Shown piece after piece: positions 7,113-12,509 of a DNA stretch of 12,509 bases. This DNA comes from an uncultured bacterium (GTDB lineage Bacteria > Bacillota_A > Clostridia > Lachnospirales > Lachnospiraceae). The notes under the pieces were generated by a model, which saw nothing but the letters and a program-made list of their open reading frames with translations, was not told the DNA's origin and ran no database searches. The translations under genes and the position numbers were made by a program. Position 1 is the stretch's first letter. Each line of letters begins with the position of its first letter. The stretch covers positions 1-12,509 of the forward strand of contig CAJMOO010000053.1 in assembly GCA_905215045.1 (NCBI GenBank). Direction: 5' to 3'.

Positions 7113-7160
7113 TCATTGGTTTTCGTGTATGCTTGTAGTATTTGTAAAATCATTGGTTTT
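7113..7160. repeat. 11-bp direct repeat in the divergent promoter region
   Basis: TCATTGGTTTT occurs at 7113-7123 and again at 7150-7160, 26 bp apart. The right copy overlaps the likely -35 regions of both divergent promoters. The left copy lies between the spoVT -10 element and its ribosome binding site. Two exact 11-mers in about 50 bp of non-coding DNA suggest a binding site for a shared regulator. Confidence 0.5.
7125..7155 (-). promoter_or_regulatory. possible sigma-G-like promoter of spoVT
   Basis: Read on the minus strand, CAATG (7155-7151), 19 nt, then CATACAC (7131-7125). These resemble the sigma-G consensus (GMATR, about 18 nt, CATAMTA) but each deviates. B. subtilis spoVT is sigma-G dependent, which makes the location reasonable. 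The motif match alone is weak. Confidence 0.3.
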
Positions 7161-7181
7161 ATACCCGGATTATGGTATAAT
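7153..7181 (+). promoter_or_regulatory. promoter of the tsa/rimI/rnz/ispD operon
   Basis: A consensus extended -10, TGGTATAAT (7173-7181), lies 17 nt after a poor -35 TTGGTT (7153-7158). Transcription should start near 7188, giving a short leader before the ATG at 7217. No other clear promoter is seen until after ispD. Confidence 0.65.
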
Positions 7182-7216
7182 ATTTCATTAACAGAGAAAA
7201 GGTAAGGAGAATTAAG

Positions 7217-7828
7217 ATGAAATTTCATACACAATTAAAAGCGAAAGATATTTTTAAATTTTCATTAGCATACACGTATTCCGGAGTACAGGCGATTTTG
7301 ACGATTTTTATGTTGGGAGTCGGAGCATATATGATCGTCCACGGAATCGGTCAGCCAGAAGGACAGACGAATATTATTTTTGGTGTAGTCGTTATTGCAT
7401 TATTTGTTGTCATTAATCCACTGATGATATATGTAAAAGCAAAGAAACAGGCAATTGAGAATCCAGTATACAAGAATCCAACATACTATACCTTACGAGA
7501 TGATGGTATTTTTGTGGAACTAGGAGAAGAAAGTGCAACGATCGAGTGGGCCAGAGTTTATAAGGTCACACATTTTATGGGACTGACATTATTGTATACA
7601 GGAAAACAGCAGGCATTTGTATTTCCAGATTATGAACTTGGTGATGACAGAGAAAAGATGTTAGATTATATGAAAGAACACATCAAAGAAGCAAGAAAGA
7701 AGGCTGTTCAGACACAGACAGATGGAGGAGATATTTCAAAATATTCCAAGGCATCAGCAGAAACTGAGCGGGAAGAGACAGAAGTATCGGAATCAGAAGT
7801 TCAAGAGAATTCAGAAGGAGAAGAATAG
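7217..7828 (+). CDS. YcxB-like membrane protein with acidic tail
   Basis: The 203-aa protein has two hydrophobic segments likely to span the membrane (about 17-42 and 52-73). After them comes a soluble YcxB-like domain (about 75-160: YYTLRDDGIFVE, then IEWARVYKV). The C-terminal 30 residues are dominated by glutamate and serine and are probably disordered. YcxB-family proteins have no established function. It is the first gene of the t6A operon, 3 nt before tsaE. AAGGAG (7204-7209) supports the ATG. The fold assignment is by resemblance and moderately sure; whether it is linked functionally to tRNA modification is unknown. Confidence 0.75.
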   Translation: MKFHTQLKAKDIFKFSLAYTYSGVQAILTIFMLGVGAYMIVHGIGQPEGQTNIIFGVVVIALFVVINPLMIYVKAKKQAIENPVYKNPTYYTLRDDGIFVELGEESATIEWARVYKVTHFMGLTLLYTGKQQAFVFPDYELGDDREKMLDYMKEHIKEARKKAVQTQTDGGDISKYSKASAETEREETEVSESEVQENSEGEE

Positions 7829-7831
7829 AAA

Positions 7832-8257
7832 ATGATCGTACAAAGTTTTTGTGCAGAAGATACGTATGAGATCGGAAAGAAGATCGGACAGGAGGCACAG
7901 CCTGGACAAGTGATCTGTTTATATGGAGATCTTGGGGTTGGTAAGACTGTATTTACAAAAGGGTTGGCAGATGGACTTGGTATCACAGAACCAATTCAGA
8001 GTCCGACTTTTACGATCGTAAGAGAATATGAAGAGGGAAGGCTTCCACTATATCATTTTGATGTTTATCGTATTGGTGATATTGAAGAGATGGACGAGAT
8101 CGGATATGAGGATTATGTTTATGGAGAAGGAGTCTGTCTGATCGAATGGGCAAATCTGATCGAGGAGATTCTGCCAGATCATTATCAAAAGATTACGATC
8201 CGTAAAGATTTAGAAAAAGGATTTGACTATCGAGAGATTGAAATGGAGGAACAATAG
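7832..8257 (+). CDS. tsaE: tRNA t6A biosynthesis ATPase TsaE
   Basis: TsaE is the small P-loop ATPase that drives turnover of the TsaB-TsaD complex during N6-threonylcarbamoyladenosine synthesis at A37 of ANN-decoding tRNAs. The 141-aa length is typical. Walker A is GDLGVGKT (32-39). SPTF (57-60), HFDVYR (75-80) and IEWAN (104-108) are family signatures. AAGGAG (7815-7820) in the end of the previous gene serves the ATG at 7832. The stop codon abuts the tsaB start, which implies coupled translation with a direct partner. Confidence 0.96.
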   Translation: MIVQSFCAEDTYEIGKKIGQEAQPGQVICLYGDLGVGKTVFTKGLADGLGITEPIQSPTFTIVREYEEGRLPLYHFDVYRIGDIEEMDEIGYEDYVYGEGVCLIEWANLIEEILPDHYQKITIRKDLEKGFDYREIEMEEQ

Positions 8258-8968
8258 ATGAAATTATTAGTACTGGACAGTTCTGGTCTGGTAGCTTCTG
8301 TGGCATTGATCGAAGATGATCAGTTGATCGCAGAGTATACGACTGGAAATAAATTAACACATTCTCAGACGTTACTTCCGATGTTAGATGAAGTAATCAA
8401 GAGAACATCCTTTGAGATAGAAGATATTGATGCGGTTGCGGTAGCAAAAGGACCAGGTTCTTTTACGGGACTTCGCATTGGTGCAGCAACAGCCAAAGGA
8501 TTAGGGCTGGCACTGGATAAACCGATCATTCCTGTGCCAACTGTAGATGGGCTTGCATATCAGTTATTTGGAACGTCCATGATCATTTGTCCAATGATGG
8601 ATGCCAGAAGAAAACAAGTGTATACAGGATTTTACCGATTTGAAGGCAGTGAAATGAAAGTCTTAAAGGAACAATGTGCCCAGAGTGTAGAAGATACTTT
8701 GATACAGTTGAGGGAATACAATGAACCAATTGTATTCCTTGGGGATGGCGTACCAGTATATAAAGAAAAAATCTTAGAGAAGATGGGTGATCTGGCAATT
8801 TTTGCTCCAGCACATGCAAACCGCCAGAGAGCAGCAGCAGTCGGAACGTTAGCACAAGTATATTTTGCACAGGGAATTTATGAAAGTGCAGACGAATTTG
8901 TGCCAGAATATTTAAGAAAATCTCAGGCTGAACGAGAGAGAGAAGAGAGGCTTCATGGACAAAAGTAG
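8258..8968 (+). CDS. tsaB: tRNA t6A biosynthesis protein TsaB
   Basis: TsaB is the non-catalytic ASKHA-fold partner that dimerises with TsaD. The 236-aa protein begins LLVLDSS and carries KGPGSFTGLRIG (64-75), diagnostic for the family, and the MMDARRKQVYTGFY segment. It lacks the metal-binding histidine pair of TsaD, as expected. GGAGG (8245-8249) lies 8 nt before its ATG, within the end of tsaE. The last 14 nt overlap rimI. Confidence 0.95.
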   Translation: MKLLVLDSSGLVASVALIEDDQLIAEYTTGNKLTHSQTLLPMLDEVIKRTSFEIEDIDAVAVAKGPGSFTGLRIGAATAKGLGLALDKPIIPVPTVDGLAYQLFGTSMIICPMMDARRKQVYTGFYRFEGSEMKVLKEQCAQSVEDTLIQLREYNEPIVFLGDGVPVYKEKILEKMGDLAIFAPAHANRQRAAAVGTLAQVYFAQGIYESADEFVPEYLRKSQAEREREERLHGQK

Positions 8969-9689
8969 TATAACAGCCAGAGAATGGCATGTGAGGAAAG
9001 CACTTCCAGAAGATCTTCCGATGATCGCAGAGATAGAAAAACTTTCTTTTCACAGACCATGGAGTTTCGATAGTATTGAGTCTTTCTATTATCGTAAAAC
9101 TAGTGATATTTATGTATGGAGAGACAGAAATCGTATTAGTGGATATATAATCGCTGAGCATGTGTTAGATCAGGCAGAATTACATAGGATCGCAATGATT
9201 CCATTTATAAGGAAAATGGGAATTGGCACATTGTTGTTTCATGAGTTCAGACGAAGGTATCAGGAGATAGGGGTAGACACGATCTATTTGGAGGTCAGAG
9301 AATCAAACGAAGCAGCGTATCAGTTTTATTTAAAGAATGGATTTGAAGAATATGGACGCAGAGCAAAGTATTATAAGGATCCGATCGAGGATGCGATCTT
9401 AATGTTTTGTGAAATTTCAACAGATGACCAATCATTTCCACTGGATTCTTCAGAAACGCCCGTTTATAATGATGAGCGTAAGGAGGAGAATGAGATGAAA
9501 TGTAATGTATGTGGACAGTTATTAAACAATAAAACAGATTATATAGAAGTTAAAAAAGAATGGGGGTATTTCTCAAACAAAGATACGCAGATTCATGAAT
9601 TTAAGATTTGTGAGAGATGTTACGATCGTATCGTAAAACAATTTGAGATTTCTCCAAAGGTAACAGAGAAGAGTGAGATATTATCATAA
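8955..9689 (+). CDS. rimI: RimI-type N-acetyltransferase fused in frame to a C4 zinc-ribbon domain
   Basis: Residues about 10-155 form a GNAT domain of RimI type, which acetylates the N-terminal alanine of ribosomal protein S18. The acetyl-CoA loop is RKMGIG (86-91), and ESNEAAYQFYLKNGF, YY (139-140) and EDAILM (145-150) are RimI signatures. RimI proteins are normally about 150 residues. Here the frame continues through a polar linker (156-180) into 64 residues with CNVC (183-186) and CERC (219-222), a likely zinc ribbon. A strong ribosome binding site stands before Met181. It is therefore unclear whether the cell makes a 244-aa fusion, a separate 64-aa protein, or both. The start overlaps tsaB by 14 nt with GAGAGG 4 nt upstream, a tight spacing. 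The GNAT call is firm; the fusion is seen directly. Confidence 0.88.
   Translation: MDKSSITAREWHVRKALPEDLPMIAEIEKLSFHRPWSFDSIESFYYRKTSDIYVWRDRNRISGYIIAEHVLDQAELHRIAMIPFIRKMGIGTLLFHEFRRRYQEIGVDTIYLEVRESNEAAYQFYLKNGFEEYGRRAKYYKDPIEDAILMFCEISTDDQSFPLDSSETPVYNDERKEENEMKCNVCGQLLNNKTDYIEVKKEWGYFSNKDTQIHEFKICERCYDRIVKQFEISPKVTEKSEILS
9480..9486 (+). promoter_or_regulatory. consensus ribosome binding site inside the rimI reading frame
   Basis: AAGGAGG ends 8 nt before the ATG at 9495, which is in frame with rimI (codon 181). It is the best Shine-Dalgarno match in this part of the window and sits exactly at the domain border, suggesting that the zinc-ribbon part is or was a separate gene. Confidence 0.65.
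9495..9689 (+). CDS. candidate separate 64-aa zinc-ribbon protein (internal start in rimI frame)
   Basis: Starting at Met181 of the fusion, this product begins MKCNVCGQLL and ends after CERCYDRIVKQFEI. Two CxxC pairs 33 residues apart would bind one zinc. Between them lies a basic and aromatic segment (VKKEWGYFSNKD). I do not recognise a named family. The start is supported by AAGGAGG at ideal spacing. Because there is no stop between the domains, this entry is an alternative reading of the end of rimI, not an additional locus. Confidence 0.45.
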   Translation: MKCNVCGQLLNNKTDYIEVKKEWGYFSNKDTQIHEFKICERCYDRIVKQFEISPKVTEKSEILS

Positions 9690-9699
9690 AAGGTGATTT

Positions 9700-10614
9700 A
9701 TGTTAGATGTATGTTTACTTGGAACCGGTGGAATGATGCCGCTTCCATATAGAAAGTTGACCGCATGTATGACAAGATTCAACGGGCATAGTCTGTTGAT
9801 CGACTGCGGGGAGGGAACACAGGTAGGAATTAAAGAGAGGGGCTGGAGTGTTAAACCATTAGATGCGATCTGTTTTACACATTTTCATGCAGATCATATC
9901 AGTGGACTTCCAGGACTTCTTTTAACACTTGGAAATGCAGAACGAACAGAACCTCTTTTGATCATAGGACCAAAAGGCGTAGAAAGGGTTGTGAATTCAC
10001 TGCGCGTGATCGCACCAGAACTTCCATTTCCGATCGAATTTTATGAATTAAATGAGAAAGAGCACGTTATTGAGATGGATGGCTATAAAATTGAAGCTTT
10101 CTATGTAAAACATAATGTGCCTTGTTATGGCTATAATATGATCATCCCAAGAGCTGGGAAGTTTGATCCTGTAAAGGCAAAGGAAAATGACATTCCGATG
10201 AAATACTGGAACAGGCTTCAAAAGGGAGAAACTGTGACAAGTGAAGATGGTCGTGTACTTACAAGTGATATGATCTTAGGAAGTCCTAGACCTGGAATTA
10301 AATTGACATATTGTACGGATACAAGACCAGTCCAGACAATTTCTGAACACGCAAAGAATGCAGATTTATTTATTTGTGAAGGAATGTATGGAGAAGAAGG
10401 AAAAGAAAAGAAAGCAAGAGAATATAAACACATGACATTTTACGAAGCAGCTCGTCTTGCAAAAGAGGCTGATGTAAAACAAATGTGGCTGACACATTAT
10501 AGTCCGTCATTAGTACGAGCTGAAGAGTTTATGGGGAAGGTGAAATCTATTTTCCCAAAGGCTAAGGCGGGTAAAGACGGTAAGACAATAACATTAGACT
10601 TTCAGGAAGAATAG
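9700..10614 (+). CDS. rnz: ribonuclease Z
   Basis: RNase Z is the zinc-dependent endonuclease that removes 3' trailers from tRNA precursors lacking an encoded CCA. The 304-aa length matches the short bacterial form (about 307 aa). The metallo-beta-lactamase motif THFHADH gives His61, His63, Asp65 and His66. His138, Asp207 and His266 are the remaining expected metal ligands. The exosite arm that grips tRNA lies around 145-190. The ATG at 9700 follows AAGGTGA closely. It is placed between rimI and tsaD, so it is co-transcribed with t6A genes. Confidence 0.96.
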   Translation: MLDVCLLGTGGMMPLPYRKLTACMTRFNGHSLLIDCGEGTQVGIKERGWSVKPLDAICFTHFHADHISGLPGLLLTLGNAERTEPLLIIGPKGVERVVNSLRVIAPELPFPIEFYELNEKEHVIEMDGYKIEAFYVKHNVPCYGYNMIIPRAGKFDPVKAKENDIPMKYWNRLQKGETVTSEDGRVLTSDMILGSPRPGIKLTYCTDTRPVQTISEHAKNADLFICEGMYGEEGKEKKAREYKHMTFYEAARLAKEADVKQMWLTHYSPSLVRAEEFMGKVKSIFPKAKAGKDGKTITLDFQEE

Positions 10615-10623
10615 GAGAATACG

Positions 10624-11652
10624 ATGAGCGATAAGATTAAGATTCTGGCAATCGAATCTTCCTGCGATGAGACAGCGGCAGCAGTTGTAGAGGATGGAAG
10701 ATGTGTAAAATCCAATATCATTTCATCTCAGATCGAACTGCATAAGCTATATGGCGGTGTTGTCCCTGAGATTGCCTCAAGAAAACATGTAGAGAAAGTG
10801 AACTTTGTAGTAAGAGAAGCATTAAAAGAAGCAGGAGAAACATTAGACAGTATTGATGCGATCGCGGTTACTTATGGACCAGGATTAGTCGGTGCACTAT
10901 TAGTTGGTGTGGCAGAAGCGAAAGCACTCGCGTTTGCAAAGAAGAAACCATTGGTAGGAGTGCATCATATTGAAGGACATATTTGCGCTAATTATATTGA
11001 ACATCCAGATTTAGAACCTCCATTTTTATGTCTGGTCGTATCAGGGGGGCATACACACCTTGTTGATGTCAAGGATTATGGAAAGTACGAGATTATTGGG
11101 TGTACAAGAGATGATGCAGCAGGAGAAGCCTTCGATAAAGTAGCACGTGCGATAGGACTGGGATATCCAGGGGGTCCAAAGATTGAAGCACTTGCCAAGG
11201 AAGGGGATAAGAATGCAATTGCATTTCCAAGAGCGAAAGTGAATGATTCTAAGATGGACTTTAGTTTTAGTGGATTAAAATCTTCAGTATTGAATTATTT
11301 AAATAAGTGCGAGATGAAAGGTGAAGAAGTAAACCGTGCGGATGTCGCGGCTTCTTTCCAGGAAGCGGTTGTAGATGTTTTGAGTTCTCACGGAGTAGAA
11401 GCGGCGAAAGAATTAGGATACAAGAAACTTGCGATCGCAGGTGGAGTTGCATCCAATGGAGCATTTCGTGCAAAAATGATCGAGAGATGTAAGGAAGCAG
11501 GAATTGAATTTTATCATCCATCTCCTATTTTCTGTACAGATAATGCAGCAATGATCGGAGTTTGTGGATACTATGACTATATAAATGGTGTGAGAAGCGG
11601 TTTAGATTTAAATGCGGTGCCAGGATTAAAGATCGGTACCAGACAGGGGTAA
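10624..11652 (+). CDS. tsaD: tRNA N6-adenosine threonylcarbamoyltransferase TsaD
   Basis: TsaD transfers the threonylcarbamoyl group from threonylcarbamoyl-AMP (made by TsaC, not in this window) to A37 of tRNA. The 342-aa protein has the ASKHA fold with the N-terminal [12 protein letters not shown], the metal-binding HIEGH (His115, His119), SGGHTHL in the nucleotide site, and Asp306 in CTDNAAMIG as third ligand. AGGAG (10613-10617) overlaps the rnz stop and serves the ATG. All catalytic features are intact. With TsaE and TsaB encoded upstream, this operon supplies three of the four t6A proteins. Confidence 0.97.
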   Translation: MSDKIKILAIESSCDETAAAVVEDGRCVKSNIISSQIELHKLYGGVVPEIASRKHVEKVNFVVREALKEAGETLDSIDAIAVTYGPGLVGALLVGVAEAKALAFAKKKPLVGVHHIEGHICANYIEHPDLEPPFLCLVVSGGHTHLVDVKDYGKYEIIGCTRDDAAGEAFDKVARAIGLGYPGGPKIEALAKEGDKNAIAFPRAKVNDSKMDFSFSGLKSSVLNYLNKCEMKGEEVNRADVAASFQEAVVDVLSSHGVEAAKELGYKKLAIAGGVASNGAFRAKMIERCKEAGIEFYHPSPIFCTDNAAMIGVCGYYDYINGVRSGLDLNAVPGLKIGTRQG

Positions 11653-11655
11653 TAC

Positions 11656-12444
11656 ATGGGAGAGAAAATTGCGGCAATCGTTTTGGCAGCAGGAGAAGGA
11701 AAAAGAATGGGAAGTGGAATTCCCAAACAATATATGCTGATCAAATCAAGGCCTTTGGTGTATTATGCGCTAAAGGCTTTTGAAGAGAGCGCTGTAGATG
11801 AGGTTATTCTTGTTACAGGAGAAGACGAGATAGATTACTGTAAAGAGTATATTGTAGATCGTTATCATTTCAATAAGGTGACAAAGATCGTGCCAGGCGG
11901 ATGGGAACGTTATGCATCCGTTTATTTTGGGCTTGAAGCAATTGAGGATGCAGATTATGTATTGATCCATGATGGAGCACGTCCGATGATCAGTGCAGAA
12001 TTAGTACAAAAATGCATATACTATGTAAAAAAATATCGTGCATGTGTAGTGGGAATGCCATCGAAAGATACAATTAAAGTTGTTGATGAGGAGAATTATG
12101 CAATCCGTACACCTGAGAGAAAAACATTGTGGCAGGTTCAGACGCCACAGTGTTTTGAATTTGACCTTGTAAAAAAGGCATATGAAAAGATGATGGAAAA
12201 TGATGATGGAAAAGTAACGGATGATGCAATGGTAGTAGAAACATATGGGAATGTGCCTGTAAAACTATTTGAAGGTGGTTATGATAACATTAAGATCACG
12301 ACACCTGAGGATGTTAGACTTGCAACGAATCTTGTGCGTGTAAGGAAGGTTTTTCACAAGCTTCATGTGTTGCATGACAAGCTGATCTACCTGCAGATGA
12401 AGGCCTATAAAAAGCGATTTAGAGAGAAAAAACAAAAAAAATAA
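11656..12444 (+). CDS. ispD: 2-C-methyl-D-erythritol 4-phosphate cytidylyltransferase
   Basis: IspD couples CTP with methylerythritol 4-phosphate in the MEP isoprenoid pathway. The glycine-rich CTP loop LAAGEGKRMGSGIPKQ holds Arg17 and Lys24. HDGARP carries Asp106, Arg155 precedes QTPQ (162-165), and Lys213 lies in NIKIT. These match the known E. coli active-site residues (Arg20, Lys27, Asp106, Arg157, Lys213). At 262 aa it is about 30 residues longer than B. subtilis IspD; the extra tail (about 228-262) is strongly basic and ends in codons of almost pure A. It starts 3 nt after tsaD with only a modest AGGGG ribosome binding site, so it may depend on coupled translation. Confidence 0.95.
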   Translation: MGEKIAAIVLAAGEGKRMGSGIPKQYMLIKSRPLVYYALKAFEESAVDEVILVTGEDEIDYCKEYIVDRYHFNKVTKIVPGGWERYASVYFGLEAIEDADYVLIHDGARPMISAELVQKCIYYVKKYRACVVGMPSKDTIKVVDEENYAIRTPERKTLWQVQTPQCFEFDLVKKAYEKMMENDDGKVTDDAMVVETYGNVPVKLFEGGYDNIKITTPEDVRLATNLVRVRKVFHKLHVLHDKLIYLQMKAYKKRFREKKQKK

Positions 12445-12463
12445 AAAAACTTTAAAAAAAGTG

Positions 12464-12492
12464 TTGACATATGTATTCTGGTTTGGTATTAT
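12464..12492 (+). promoter_or_regulatory. strong promoter for a gene beyond the right edge
   Basis: A perfect -35 TTGACA (12464-12469), a 17-nt spacer and the extended -10 TGGTATTAT (12484-12492) form the best promoter in the window. Transcription should begin near 12499. Strength and spacing would suit an RNA or ribosomal-protein transcript, but only about 10 transcribed bases are visible, so the gene cannot be named. Confidence 0.75.
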
Positions 12493-12509
12493 AAACAAGT
12501 CGTCGCGTG

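Noticed and set aside
8583..9161. 192-codon open frame on the minus strand across tsaB and rimI
   Set aside because: It lies opposite two well-supported genes, has no ribosome binding site of note, and its product shows no domain character.
12265..12498. 77-codon minus-strand open frame over the end of ispD
   Set aside because: Its Phe/Leu-rich start is the complement of the A runs at the ispD end, and the rest mirrors conserved ispD sequence.
12493..12509. Start of a tRNA or rRNA gene at the right edge
   Set aside because: The promoter is suggestive, but the dozen or so bases after it cannot identify any RNA.
1..12509. Many GATCG/CGATCG words, considered as a repeat or methylation signal
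   Set aside because: They mostly arise from Ile ATC or Asp GAT codons next to G-starting codons in genes and show no clustering between genes.

Overview
The window looks like chromosomal DNA of a low-GC, anaerobic, spore-forming Clostridia member, probably Lachnospiraceae. The signs are AT-rich coding with strong AGGAGG-type ribosome binding sites, a spoVT gene (a sporulation regulator), an oxygen-sensitive glycyl radical enzyme with its radical-SAM activase, and Firmicutes-style gene order around the t6A tRNA-modification genes. This is inferred from gene content; no rRNA is present. I see no insertion sequence, phage gene, CRISPR array or tRNA.

Left module (about 99-6548): after a strong terminator at 99-136 there is a sugar-type catabolic locus on the + strand. 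It holds a PRD/EIIB/EIIA regulator of the BglG/MtlR type (241-2232), a DeoR-family repressor (2289-3056), a glycyl radical enzyme (GRE, 3211-5565) and its activating enzyme (5567-6481). The GRE is not a pyruvate formate-lyase: it has the single-Cys GCVE active site of C-O/C-N/C-S-cleaving GREs. Across its length it resembles E. coli PflD, but the loop after GCVEL differs, so its substrate is open. The two regulators suggest a phosphorylated sugar or polyol substrate. The PRD regulator appears to have lost every usual phospho-acceptor except the EIIA histidine. AT-rich tracts in front of both the PRD gene and the GRE gene carry the same AACAATA direct repeats at roughly 10-bp or 20-bp steps, a candidate shared operator. 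The transporter and any downstream aldolase or dehydrogenase are not in the window.

Middle: a hairpin (6501-6548) lies between the activase gene and the convergent spoVT gene and can work in both directions. spoVT (6552-7094, minus) is divergent from a seven-gene + strand operon. The 120-bp region between them carries a good extended -10 promoter for the operon, a weak sigma-G-like promoter for spoVT, and an 11-bp direct repeat overlapping both.

Right module (7217-12444): a YcxB-like membrane protein, then tsaE, tsaB, rimI, rnz (RNase Z), tsaD and ispD, with gaps of 0-10 nt or a 14-nt overlap, so very probably one transcript. TsaE, TsaB and TsaD together make the t6A37 modification of ANN-decoding tRNAs (TsaC is elsewhere), RNase Z matures tRNA 3' ends, RimI acetylates ribosomal protein S18, and IspD acts in the MEP isoprenoid pathway. 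The rimI reading frame runs on, without a stop, into a small C4 zinc-ribbon protein that has its own strong ribosome binding site. The window ends with a strong promoter (12464-12492) whose transcript begins at the right edge.
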